From: Thamnaconus septentrionalis
Lineage: Eukaryota; Chordata; Actinopteri; Tetraodontiformes; Monacanthidae
Assembly: GCA_009823395.1 (NCBI GenBank)
Contig: CM020511.1
Coordinates: forward strand, 19,279,001-19,343,000
Length of the DNA: 64,000 nt
Direction: 5' to 3'
Made by a program: the position numbers and the translations under genes. The notes beneath the pieces were generated by a model. The model did not search any database and had not been told where the DNA came from. It worked only from the letters and a program-made list of their open reading frames with translations. This document shows, piece by piece, positions 38,683 through 51,300 of this stretch. Within the stretch, counting starts at the first letter, position 1. Each line of letters starts with the position of its first letter.

Positions 38683-41549
38683 TTAAGACGTTAACTGCTC
38701 TTTGTGCCTTGGCATGGCCTTCCCAACCAAGATGCGATGAATTCTCCTGCGGTGGATTTTAAGTGATTTTAGGCTTGGGTATGTCCCTTGACAAATGTCA
38801 CAATGATGCGATTCAGCTTTCTTTTTGTGAGTGAGTAGATGTTTCTGCAAACCATCCACAGTGCCAAACCAGCGAGGACAGGCTGGGCAGCGCACAGGTT
38901 TGATGACAGCGGGCTTACAAGTGCCACTTCTCTGGTGAAACAAAAGACCAATTGTGTTATGGAAAGTAGCGTTGCAGTGCAAACAGCGGTGGGTCTTCAC
39001 CGGGTTTGTGGGCGGATTTGTGGCCCGCACACCTCTGCATCGGTTTAAGGCGAGATGTCGCCGCAGGGAACAGTGAGCAGCAAAAGTGTTGTTACACCGC
39101 ATGCAAGAAATCCTCTGTGGTTTTCTTGCTGGACTTGGAAGCTTGTCCACAGCGACAGGTGGATTCTGTGACAGCTTATTCAATGTCGGCGAAGTTTGCT
39201 GCTGTGGTCGCTGCTGCTGAAGGCAGATTAACAGAGGTTGTGACTTCTGGGGTTGCAGTATCTTCAGCAGCTGATTATGGGGATGCATATGAATCTGTAG
39301 GTGAACTTCATAGTCGGCCCAGGAGTTTACAGTCTCTCCACAAGTAGGACAGGTGTATGATTCTTGGGCGTGTTTCTGCAGATGCTCCAGGAGAAGCCTT
39401 GGAGATGTAAATCCAACACCACACTCACACGTTACTCTCCTTGGTAGTACAGAGGGCAAAGACATGATACCCCAGGCGCTGCTATTCTCCTCCTGGGTTT
39501 GATTGTCTGTTGCACTGCTCGTGACATTAGGCAGCGCAGGCCCTGTATTTGCAGTATTATTTGGATGACGCAACTGACACCTTTTTTTGTGAGTCATCAT
39601 GTTATCTTTGCGGTTAAAGCTCCTACCACAGACAGAACAAGGAAACATTGGTTTTATAGTGTTGGCATTCAATGTAGAGTGACCAAAACCCTTTGCCACT
39701 GTTGCATGTGGTACAAACCCACAGAGCCGCAAGTGTCGATTTAAAGTGCCAGGTCGACTGTAGGTTTTCTGACACCTGTTACAAGGATAACGTTTCACAC
39801 CATCACTTACAAAATAACGTAGGCCTGTGTGTTCATCCATAGCAAATTTCTGTTGCTCTCTATATACCTGCATTTCATCATCCAAAGGCATTGTCCATTG
39901 CCCTTCACTGCTGTCTTCATTCTCATCCAAACATTCCTTCTCCGTCAAGGCATCTTTGTGCTCTGGCATGGAAGATGTGGAAAAGAACGGTGGAAAAGCT
40001 TTGGCTGGATGTGTCCATGTCAGCTGTGAAGGTGCAGGTTGTTCTTGGTCGGCAGACGGCAACTCTTCCTTGATACTGCGAGTCATTTCAGTGCCAACCC
40101 CAACACTCTTGCTGATATCAATTTCATCTCGAACTTCTGCATCTGCAGTGGAATCACTGACTGGTCTTTCTGAAAGAAAATTGGGAACAGACGGCCCAAT
40201 CTGCCGAGCAGCAAAGGACCTGGAACCGTGGCACTTATGGTTTTTCAGATTCCACCTTCGTGCGTAACTGTGCTTGCACAGTGGACAAAAGAAAATCTTC
40301 CTAGTATTGCTAAGACTTTGAAATGGCACTAGTTTAGGGTTACTGGATAATTTATTTCTAAATGGCATTGCTAGATGCATGGCTCTCTTGCCTAACTGCG
40401 GGCATACATGTTTGTCTGACAGTGGCATCCGTCCAATTATCAATTGTTTACAACGGCGGCAACATTTGATTCTTTCTTTTTTGTGCAAAAAGTGATGCTC
40501 TGTTAGTCGGTCCAGGTTGTCAAAGACCCTACGGCAGCGGCCACACTGGTATTTTCCATATGTACCATTATTGTGAGAATCCCTCAGTTTCTGACGGGTT
40601 TCGAGGACAACAACAGGGGATAAAGATTTTGTCAGAGAGACAACTTTCTTCCTACTTGATTCCAGAACTCTGGTGATAGACGGAGCTTTAGTCTTTTTAT
40701 TTGGTCTTGCAAGCAATCGCCTCAACTGGGCGATAGAGTGATCACTGACAGGAGATGGTTGTGTTTGGTCTTCTGACAAGATGTCAACAGGGACATCTTC
40801 TTGTTTTGGGGTAATTGTGTCATGTTTTAGTTTTGAAGGCTGAGTGTCTGTGAAGCTCTTCATGTATACTGATGCCAGCAGTTTCATCACATTATTTTTG
40901 GGGGGCAATTTCTCAGTCTTTTCACAGTTAGAATTAGATTGTTCCAGGCCTTCACAATCTTCTCCAGGTGTTGACATTTCCTCTGCTGTGGGTAAAAACT
41001 TGAATTGCTCCTCACAGCCATCTTGACATTGTGTAATCTGGCTTTGAGGACAGCTAGCCATATCAATGTCATTCTCAAGGCCCACATCTGGTTTGTTGGC
41101 AGTTAACTCGGGTGACTCAACAACTGGGGACCTTGAGGTAGAGGGGTTGCTGTCCATTGGCTGCATTAGCTCATGGTCAGAAATGTGTGAACGCTTGTGA
41201 TCCAACATCAAATTAAAATCCAGAAATTCTTCACCACAGTCACATATATAAAAAGAAGGCGCAGAGCTCTCGGGCAAGCGTGGCAGCGCTTTGGACTGTT
41301 CACTGGATGAGTCTAATGGTGTTTCTGGGGGGTTGAGGCCAGTCTGTGGTGGAGGAGGAACTTTGGGGATTGTACTAGCATGGGTTGCCTGATGCACCAG
41401 CAAGGATGCCAGTCCATTAAATGTGGCTGAACATGCCACGCAGGGATACACTTTGGACGGTGTGCTTCCTTGAAACCCGAGCATCATGGCTGCAATGGTC
41501 TCACGGAAATCCAGGCGTCGCAGTCATGTGGGTGAATGTCCTGTTGATC
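38683..41549 (-). CDS. Gene G: 13-finger C2H2/C2HC zinc-finger protein (934 aa)
   Basis: Exon 41549-38683 after the acceptor TTTGTTGTAG. The ATG at 41487 is used because an in-frame TGA lies upstream in the same exon. About 13 knuckles: an N-terminal finger (CVACSATF), a CxC-type finger (CDCGEEF), an acidic region, then CGRCRRVF ... H followed by CRRC ... HVC, CPLC ... HKC, two fingers ending in Cys (RPGTLNRH and RKDNMMTH), CxC and CPTC fingers, a Gln-rich linker, and four C-terminal fingers. The order of modules parallels gene F (N-terminal finger plus CxC finger, then the bipartite module), so F and G are probably paralogues. Likely a nuclear factor; target unknown. Confidence 0.87.
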
Positions 41550-42135
41550 CTACAACAAACAGAAAAATTGAAAGTTACAACCAAAGCATGAATAAAACAC
41601 ATATTCTTAAAAATGAAAATTTGCTGAAATAATTTGTTTTATATGTTTAACTGAGATTAGACCACCTTCAACATTTTGAATTTTTACTTAAATCCCATTA
41701 TATTATGAGACAGCTGTTTCAAATTTCCATTTTAAAACATTCAGTGACACCAGTCATTAATCAAAACAATATCGATTTACTTATGTCAAAATTCTTTGGC
41801 TATTTTTTCAGCAGAAGTGAAAAAATGTACAAAACAACCATGTCGAAACAGGTGGAGAAAAGTGACAAGTGTGGTAAAAGCCAGAATAAAAGGTAAGATG
41901 TACAAAACAGCTGTAAGATCAGCGATGTTTAATTTGAAGACAGAGGCATTGAGAAAAAGACAGAAGATAGAGCTGGAGTAGCAGAGATCAAAACGCTAAA
42001 GAGACAGCACATGTTCGATTATGACGCTGCAGACATATTAAAAAGGGGCAATTATTATTAAATTACTAATTTTTGCCACACCCAAGCAGCACTCCATGCA
42101 CTGTGTTTTTGAATATTTTAAAATAAGGTTGTATT

Positions 42136-42193
<58 letters not shown>

Positions 42194-42407
42194 CTAAAGG
42201 AAGTGATGACAGCTGGTATTTACATGAACAGCTTTGTAAAAGTTAATAACATATTGGCTTAATGACATAGATGGATTCCTTGAAGCCCACACTTAGAAAG
42301 TAATATTTAAAAGAGACAGATATAGTACATAAAAATCAGCATCAGGAAAATATACAACGTTGAAGAAGTGAATGATCTATGGTACTTTTTAATTCATGTT
42401 CTTTCTC

Positions 42408-42439
<32 letters not shown>

Positions 42440-43373
42440 TACACACCCATCCATGTTGATTTTTGAAGAATTTATACAACAAAAAAATCTCAGTGAGGTA
42501 AAAAGAAACATTAAAACATTTTAAAAACACTTCGCCGTTTAAAAAGAAAATCTAGTGGAATATTCAATGACAACAATCAAAAATGATTCTCGAATAATTA
42601 TTTCATCAGTGGGCGCAGTCAAGTGAGATTGGTTTTCAGCTTACTTCAGTAAATTCACGTCGCATTAAGATACTAAATACCGATTATTGAATGTAGACCA
42701 ATTTACGCTCGGGAAATTGAGTTAAATGTCTCGAAGAACAAACTTCACTGTTCCAATCTGACAATTTACACTTACCCGTTTTCTAATAATAAGACCATAA
42801 ATTAGACCGTGCCTCACTTCCAAACGAAGTCATCCATTTCTTTTATTTTATCCTCCACCTAAAACTCGCCATTCAAGATAATCATAAACATATGAGCAGG
42901 GTAGGATTCAAACGATTAACTCGCATGTTTTGAGCTGTCATAAAAGCGAATATAACCTTCGTTCAATCCAATTAGGTACCATCATCACGAGTTAGACGAA
43001 AGGCAACGTAATCATAAATCATGTCAACAACCACGGACGGTACCGGAGCCCAGTATCTGCCGTCCGAGCTAATGCTAGTTCAGCTAGCTTGCTCTCAACG
43101 ATTGTGACGAGCAGAAGCACGTTCACTTTCATCTTCCGAACGTCTCCCTACTACAGACGTCTCAAGCATGGCAGCGAGTCTATCTAAACTGGTCGGCTTC
43201 GAGTTTATTCTCAAGGCTGCTGGTGGAAGCTAAACAAGGGGAGGGGGGGCACGTTCCTTACGGCCATGTAAGGTGGACCGGACCGTGAACAAGATCACGG
43301 TCGCACCTGGACAAAAGAAAGGGTTTCTGCAGAACACCGGCAGATGGGCTAAATCTGCAAACGACTTACTCAC
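41550..43373 (-). other. Probable gene G 5' intron and flank
   Basis: Non-coding and AT-rich, with a (CA)n run at 42138-42192 and an alternating CA/CG run at about 42406-42440 that could favour Z-DNA. It would be the intron between the 43374 donor and the 41549 acceptor if the proposed first exon is right. Confidence 0.45.
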
Positions 43374-43600
43374 CGGCAACACGAGCACTGATGTCGCCTT
43401 TCTAAGTACAGCCCATGGATGTGGAGCCACTGAAATCAACAATGGCGTCAGCAGCAGGACCGAGCAGACATCTGCCCATGCAGAAACCACCCACTCTCAG
43501 AGGAGGCAGCACAGCTCTCCTCGGCTCCGTGGTGAACAAACGTGACGCCGTGCCAAGAGGAAGAACCAACAGCGGGGCTGGATCTGGGGCCACGGCGGCG
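43374..43600 (-). other. Candidate 5' non-coding exon of gene G
   Basis: A strong donor (TGCCG|GTGAGTAAG) lies on the minus strand at 43374, within a GC-rich block, 1.8 kb upstream of the gene G coding exon and oriented toward it. An NRF1-type palindrome lies just upstream. The block also has open frames on the plus strand (from 43415), with no recognisable product. Confidence 0.4.
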
Positions 43601-43634
43601 GCAGGCGCGAATCAGAAACGCTCCGTTAACACTG

Positions 43635-43646
43635 TGCGCATGCGCA
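43635..43646. promoter_or_regulatory. NRF1-type palindrome
   Basis: TGCGCATGCGCA is a perfect match to the palindromic nuclear respiratory factor 1 motif, frequent in TATA-less vertebrate promoters. It sits at the upstream edge of the candidate gene G first exon. Confidence 0.55.
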
Positions 43647-43779
43647 GTTATGCCCAGGGGAGACCACGTTCAACCGTTCTTGGTGCACCATTTTCTGTAA
43701 GGTTTTTGGCGCAGCGGCCACAGTGAAGACTGCAGCATAAGTACATGGATTATGTGGGGGGGGGGGGACCACAGCAAAG

Positions 43780-44040
43780 GATGGTTTCTTCCCTGTGCTT
43801 GGCCATGAGGACTGCTTGAAATGGGGACTGGCAGAGACCTGCACATTGTCTGTCCCCCTTGATCAAAAAGTTGCACAAATCTTCAAGAATATGGACTATT
43901 GGTACGATAGACTGAGAAACCACATGTCTATCTTCAGAACAGACAAGTGAAATCCAGAAGGGACTGATTTTGGGGGCCAGGCCAGCCTGTCTTGAGGAAC
44001 ACTGTGTTGTGGCAGAAGAGATGTTATGCCTCATTGATTA
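43780..44040. other. Unidentified open segment
   Basis: The plus strand reads about 60 codons of protein-like sequence (HEDCLKWGLAE ... DYWYDRLRNH, ending at a TGA near 43947). The minus strand is open for 95 codons over 43750-44034. I recognise neither product. It could be a decayed gene or transposon fragment. Confidence 0.25.
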
Positions 44041-44816
44041 AAGTCTGATTCTGCCTCTGTTGCATGACTGTGAAATTCCATTTTCACTTCCCAATGAGCT
44101 GTTAGGGCTGAACAGCTTAACTGTCTTCCTTTGTCGCTATAAGTGTTGTTTGCCGGGTTTTTTTTTTCAGGCTTTAGTGGAAGTGTCGTGTGTGTGTGTG
44201 TTGCTGTCCCAAGCAACATTTTTTTTAAAGAATTGTTGGCCATTTTCAGAAAACTACTGCATTATCCACACTGTGCCTTTGTTTATTTTATTTATTTATT
44301 CTATAAAACCACAGCATGTGCCCTTGCCATTACTACTACCTTCCTGCATCCTTCTGCTCATTGGTTTTGGAATAATTTGGGTAAAAATAATTCAGATTTG
44401 ACTTTCCCACACCCCTAAAACTCAGAATTCAAATATGAATTCTGGGTGATCTAGCTGCCAAGCAAGGTTATGCACATTTGACTAAGACTAAAATAATCAC
44501 ACTACTCCATGGTAATTTGTAGTGGCAGAAACGCCATGCTGTGCTCTGGAGCGTTACCCCATATGCCCATAAAAACAGGTTGGACCGTGAAGACTGAGTT
44601 AGTGTCTTGTATTTCTTTGTGCCATGAGCGCCTGTCGCAAAAAATGATGTTGTTACAATACCATTACAATCTACCAACTCCAACTCTACCAACTTAATGA
44701 CTTATTGATAAGAGTGTACGCTTTGAGACTTGGGTTTGATCTGCAGTCAGGACACACCTGAAGGGGGTCCTCCTTGTGCTGGTCCTCAAGCCTGATTAAA
44801 TGCTAGGGTTGTAGGC

Positions 44817-45165
44817 ATCCATCCATCCATCCATCCATCCATTTTAGAGTCACGGCGGTCTGCTGGAGCCTCTCCCAGCAATCATAGGGTGAAGGTAGGG
44901 TGACACCCTGGACAAGTTGCCAGTTCATCGCAGGGCCACATAGAGACAAACAACCATTCAGACTCAAATACACACCTATGGACAATTTAGAGTTCCCAAT
45001 TCACCTCACAAGAATGTTTTTGGAGTGTGGGAGGAAGCCGGAGAACCCAGAGAGAATTCACACAGACACAGAGAACATGCAAACACAGAAAAGCCCCACG
45101 CCCGAAATCGAACTCATGACCTTCTTGCTGCGAGACGGCAGCGCTAACCACTGTATACCAGTACG
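44817..45165 (-). repeat. tRNA-derived SINE copy, minus orientation
   Basis: Starts with a CCAT tetranucleotide tail (44817-44841) and contains the reverse complement of the body shared with the copies at 45357 and 46313. Ends with a tRNA-like head including ATCGAACTCATGACC and a degenerate A box near 45145-45160. Confidence 0.75.
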
Positions 45166-45356
45166 TTTACATACCAAACAAAAACAAAAATTATAAAAGC
45201 ACTGACAATTTTTCTAATTTCACACTTACAACATAAAATGTTGGCTCTTACATTCATGTGTGACAGTAGGCCATCGGTGCATCTGTCCTGAAACTGGCAG
45301 GTATAAATTTGATCTTCAGTCAGGTCATACAAAAAATGCATCCTTGAATGTCCTTC

Positions 45357-45664
45357 TGGGCGACACCGTGGCGCAGTGGGGACCTTTCTGTGTGGAGTTT
45401 GCATGCTCTCCCTGTGTCTGCGTGGGTTCTCTCCGGGTTCTCCGGCTTCCTCCCACAGTCCAAAAACATGCATGTGAGGTCAATTGTCCGTAGGTGTGCA
45501 TGTGAGTGTGAATGGTTGTCTGTTTCTATGTGGCCCTGCGATGAACTGGTGACTTGTCCAGGGTGTACCCTGCCTTCGCCCTAAGACAGCTAGGATAGGC
45601 TCCAGCAGACCCCCGTGACCCTGAATAGGAATAAGCGGGTATAGAAGATGAATGAATGAATGAA
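45357..45664 (+). repeat. SINE copy with deleted tRNA-like core
   Basis: Begins GGCGACACCGTGGCGCAGTGG but jumps directly to the body (TGTGTGGAGTTTGCATG). The B-box segment is missing. Ends in a GAAT/TGAA simple tail. Confidence 0.75.
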
Positions 45665-46312
45665 TGTCCTTTTGTGCAGAACCCATTGACTGTACATAAA
45701 GATGGATGGAGCATCCAGTTTTGAAAATAAGGCCAATGTGGAAGTGACAAAAACTTAAACTCCATCATTTGGCCAGTAGGGACCATGGAAAATGGTGGCA
45801 AAAAGACTCAAAACAATGCATAAAGGAGCACTAAATTCATACCATAACAAACTGGTTACATTTTTTGTTGGTGCAAATTGCTAGTAATATATACATATAT
45901 CATATAATTAAATAGCCCCCTTTTGTCTGATTTGCTTTAATTAAAACAACAACAAAAAACATGTTGTGAGTGTACCAACAGTTTATAGACCAAGTGTAGC
46001 TAGCTTTTCCCATCGGGTGGGCGGGTGTTGGAGCAGACACTGTATATAGGCTTGAATCATTGCTCTACTCCTGTACCATCCACACATCCACATATGGAAT
46101 CTTTTGGTTTCAAAACAAATTGGAAGCTCACGATGGCACTGACCATGAAACCAGTCTGTAGACTTTAGAATGGATGTTTGAAAACCAATGAGTGATGTCA
46201 CAATAACTCTTTACATACAGTCAGCGACCAAAACCAAACCTGGATAAAAGCAAAGTGTTGTGTCAAGAAGTGTGCAAAAGCCAAATAATATATGCAAATC
46301 AAATCTATCCAA

Positions 46313-46650
46313 GTCAGGCAACACCATGGTACAGTGGTCAGAGCTGTTGCCTCAAAGCAAGAAGGTCGCAGGTTCGATCCTGGGCCTGGCGCCTCTTTGT
46401 GCAGCTTGCATATTCTTCATGTGTCTGTGTGTTTTCCTGGATACTCCGGTTTCCGCCCACAGTCCAAAAACATGCACATGAGGTAAACTAGGAATGCTAA
46501 ATTGTCCTAAAATGTGTTTGTTTGTCTTTCTGTGTGGCCCTAGGAGTAATTAATGAATTACTTCAGAATGTATCCTGCCTTCGCCCCCTGACAGCCGGGA
46601 TAGGCTCCAGCAGAGCCCGAGTACAGCAGTAACAGGTTATAGAAGACAAA
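46313..46650 (+). repeat. tRNA-derived SINE copy with A and B boxes
   Basis: The head contains an A-box-like TGGTACAGTGGTCAGAGC (46327-46344) and a B box GGTTCGATCC (46371-46380), the internal RNA polymerase III promoter elements of tRNA genes. The body and GGGATAGGCTCCAGCAG segment match the two other copies. Confidence 0.8.
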
Positions 46651-48316
46651 CAGAAATTTACAGAAGACCCTGAGGCAAACCCAGACAGTGGGCTAGCGTA
46701 GTTGAAAGGCCTCGGCGGAAGTCTTGCACTAGGCGCACAGAGAACATGCACCCACCCTTTATTGGCCTAGGCCTACAGCCAAGAACCCCAAGATGAAAAA
46801 GAATGCAGAATCACCCATCAAATCCTTCAGGTGTTGTTGCAATGAGCTGGTCATTGGCCACAGTGGGTTGGACTGAAAGCACAACCCCTGGCTGCGCTGC
46901 TGATCCAACTAAGTTATTATATACATTACCAAAAAAAAAGTTATAGTGTGCGATTAAGGATTAGTTAACCTTAACAAATGCCAACAGACCTAGGTTATAC
47001 ATTATTCCAAAAGACATTTCAGTGTGCGAAAAGGAGGTGAAGAACAGACTGTTGGTATTCTTTTGTCTGTTGCCTGGTTATTGGTCTGCCAATTAAATGC
47101 ACAGAAACCCTTACCTGCCTTCTACAGACAATACAAGGCACATGGGAACTGCTTTGTCATATCTGAAGACTGGTATTAATTTGTAACAAATTGTGCTTTC
47201 TTGTTGATGAGTTTCAGTTTGTGTCAATTATTCTATCTTAAGTGGGCTGCCTTGCCTGGGCAAAACTGATTTGTAGGCAAAACATTTTTCTGCGAAAGTT
47301 TAAAAGCAGACAGTCAAGCTCACATTTCCACCATTCTGGACTCGGTCCACAGACACACACGTGACACCGGTGTCTGCGGATCAATTGCATTTGGTTGTAC
47401 TAAACACTCAACTGAAGGGAGAGAGGATTATTTTTTACCTGTTTCAGGTCCCATGCTCTGAAGGGGAAAAAAACTGCCTCTACTGCCTAACTCCACTGCC
47501 TGCAATGAAGTCTAGTAAAATAAATGTGATAAGTTACCTTTTGTTTGTTATTTTAATGTAAGACTTTTTTTTTTTTTTACTGGGGTATGTAACATTGTAA
47601 TGTTTTCATGAAGGTATGTTGAATATCATATCATATTTCAACACCCAAGAAGTTTTCCTTCCTTTACCAATGGCTCCTGAAGGTACACAGAAATAAAATA
47701 AAATAAAATAAATGAAAAAGCTCAAGCATTGTTTTTGAATATTTCCTTTATGTTCAACTGAACTCAAACTAAAACTGTGAAGTAAAGTAACATTTCTAAG
47801 GACTCAAAGTCAAGTAACACATCAGTCCAGTAACATTACATTGGCCATGTCATTATAAAGAAGTGACCCACAATTAACACAAGCAATGGAATTGAAATTT
47901 ACATCAAATACACAAAAAACAATAGAAAATATGGACAGAAGCTAAAAATACAAGTTTAAACTTACAGTTTGAAAAACAAACCTGACTAGCACAGTGAGAA
48001 AATAAAACTAAAGAAAATTATCAAAAACCGCCAGATTTCTGTCCTGGATATATGATCCTTCCAACATCTCTGCATTAAATCAATATTATACATCTTTATA
48101 CAATTCTTAACTACAGCTGATTTACAGTCAGTTTAATAACTATGATCACAAATATATACACAATAGAAGCAAAAATAAATCTTCCTGACAACCTTTGTGA
48201 CTTAAAGGATTTCAACGAGGAGCAATAAAACAGGAAACAAGGCATGAAAGTGACTTTCAAGTTATTTTAGTTGTTTAAATAGATGATAAGAGTAGATAGC
48301 ATTTAATAAACGTCTG
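46651..48316. other. Intergenic upstream of the SINE, gene H 3' flank
   Basis: No supported gene. AAAAT pentamer run near 47690-47712. The segment near 48316 is likely gene H 3' UTR. Confidence 0.45.
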
Positions 48317-51300
48317 TTAGGGTGAACTAGCATGGGTCTGCTGATGTTCTTCAAGGAGGTGAGGAAAAGCAAAGGCTTTGTCACATTCATTGCATTCATA
48401 TACAACCTGACCCATATGACTTTCTCTGTGTTGTTTGAGAAGAGACAACTGGCGAAATGATTTGTAACACATATCACATCGATGCTCTCCAACGTCTTTT
48501 TCAGCATGCATTCTCATATGCAAAGACAGCTCTTTCACTGTATTAAATTCTGAGTGGCACTGACTACACTTCAGTTTCTTTTCTGATGACTTGGTTGTGC
48601 TGCAAGCCAATGACTTTTTAATATGCTTCTGCTTGTGTTCTTGAAGGCATTGCCCCTGGGTCAATTTTTCCCCACAACTGTGTGTCTTCTCTTTCAGATG
48701 CTCTTTATTTTGATGCTCCAATAAACCACTCTTTGAGGAAAACTGCTTTGAACATGCAGAACATTGGTGCAAATCCTCTCCTGTGACATCAACATCCTCC
48801 TCCTCGACTGTTGCTGAGCAAGATGGTGCCGACACCTCCATTGACAGATTTAAGGTTTCAGCCTTCATTGTTGTACCTTGCTGGTGAAGGCACTTGTGCT
48901 GGTGGAAAGCAACACTTCCCAAGAAGTTCTGGTGGCAGTCAGAACATTTAATTGGAGAACCTGGTGTTCGATGGCAGCATTCGTGTTGTTCAAGCTTATC
49001 CCCAGAGGGAAACGGCATCTTGCACATTTGGCATTCAAACACATTCTGGAGGTGCACAGGGAAGTGACACATCAGTTCAGTGGCAGACACAAAACACTTG
49101 GTGCAAACTGGACAGACGAAACTTTGTGAAGGGCATTCATCTTTCACTTCAGTCTTACTTCCCGCATTAGCACTAATGTGACCCTTAAGATGAGTAAGGA
49201 AGTCTTGAGATGTGGAAAAGCTTTTGTTGCAAAGATTACATGAATATTTTTGACTAGGGTGCGTTGTTTGATGGGTGTTCCTGTGCTTTTTAAGGTGAGA
49301 TGGATCAAGAAAATGCTGATTGCAATCCAAACAGGAGTAAGGTCGCTCTTGGGCAGCTAAGCAACCATGTTCAGAAAGCTTTTCTGGGTCACTGAAACGC
49401 TCACTACAAACACCGCAGCGGTATTTTAGTTCTCCGGGAATGCCAGAGCACATTTTATGAACTGAGGAAAGCTCTTTATGTTCTTTCTGGAAATTCAATG
49501 CAGTGTGAGTGGCCCGTGACTTTGAGTGGCTTTTTCGATGTTCGGCTCTACTGGTCTTTGAACTGAAGACGCGGTTGCAAATGTCACATGGAAAGTTTTC
49601 GTCTTGGTGACTTGACATATGTTCTGCCAACTGTAAAGGCCCTGTGAAACTCAGGTAGCACTTGGAACAACGGTAAGGGCGGCTCTTTCCGTGAGAGTGT
49701 TTGTGTTTACGTAGTGCAAAAAGAGAAACAAAACCTCTGCTACAAAGTTGACATTGAAATTCAGACTTGTGCATTCGCTGATGTTGCTGCAGTTGGGATG
49801 CTTGGAAGAAACATTTACCACATTCTGCACATTCATGTGGTTTTTCACCCAAATGACACAGCTGATGATCCTCAAGACTCTCGGATGTTGGGAATGTCTT
49901 GCCACACACATGGCAAGGAAAGTATGGTGCACAGTCTGAGTCACTGTCCGCACTATTATTTCCTTCCTCACTCTCTCTGGTTGCACTGAAGACACTACCT
50001 GGATGGTTTTCGGAGCTCCTTTTTTCCTTTTTCTCATTCTGATGCCATTTTTTGCAGTGTCTCCACAGTGATTTTTTGGAAGAATAGGTCTTTTTACAAT
50101 AAAAACAAGTGTAAACGTCATCTGGATGCTCTTCGCCATAATGCTGACACAGCAAAGGCCTTGTCCAAAAGCTCCGATTGCACAGTTTGCAACTAAAAGG
50201 TTTGCTTAGCTCATGACATTTTTTGTGGATTTCAAGGTCAGCTGAGGTATAAAAAGACATGGGGCAGTTTGGGCAAGATATTTTGTTATCGGTCCTATGC
50301 TTCTGCATGTGCTTTTCAAGATGTCCTTTACTCTTACACACCCGATGACACTGGGCACAAGTCCTGTGCTTTTTATCTTGTTCCTCTCTTCCATGGGCCT
50401 CAAGGTGAGTGATAAGCAACAGGCCGTCCGTAAAGCTCTTGTCACATTCTGAACATTGGTACTGCACGGTTTTCTTTTCATTGCTTGGGATGCTGTGTGC
50501 ATCAGTTGTATCTGAATTTTGTTGGGATTCATCTGTGACCTCCTCCTTGCATGAGAAGCTTGTTTGCAAAACCCCAGTTCCAGTTGATTTGGAACCTTCT
50601 CGAAAAAGAAGGACAGAGTCTTCAAGTGCAAAATCAATCTCTGCTTTCACTGGCACTTCCATTTGGTGGCTTATATTCTTTACTGGAACAAGTCCAAATC
50701 TACATTTTTTGTAATGGTTCTTCAGAAAATTTTTGTTCCAAAAGCCTTTTTTGCATGTTTTACAGCTAAACGGAGTCACCTTTGAGTGGACACGTAAATG
50801 ACCCTTAAGCCCAGCTTTACTTATGAAGGACATTTTGCACTCTGGACAAGAAAATGGACTAGGGTTCCTTCTGTCAAGATGGTTATCAGCCTTGTGGATA
50901 AAATTAACATCACTGAACATTTTGTCACAGCTTTCATCTAAAGGTTCTTCTTTGAATTTAGATATTGTTGAGAGATGATGTTGCAGTGGAACAGTAGATG
51001 TTGGTGTGGCAGCCGTTTCCAAGCTATGTGAATTTAAAAAATGCTCTTGAAGTTGTGAAAAAAGCAAAAAACGAGAACTGCAAAATGCACAAGAAAACCC
51101 TTTTGGTGGACTTCCAGTGACTGGCGTTTGGCTTTGCAAAACTGTTGAATCAGGTGGGCTTGGTTTTGAAGTGCAAATCTTTCTGTGATCATCAAGTTCA
51201 TCTTCAGGCAAAAGTCCTCCACACCTGTCACACAATGTGGTCTTCACAGAGTTTAGAGTCTTTTTAGGGCATTTTGGAAAATGTCGCTTTAAATAATCCT

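Noticed and set aside
46327..46380. tRNA gene suggested by A and B boxes
   Set aside because: No cloverleaf can be completed and the sequence continues into the SINE body shared with two other copies.
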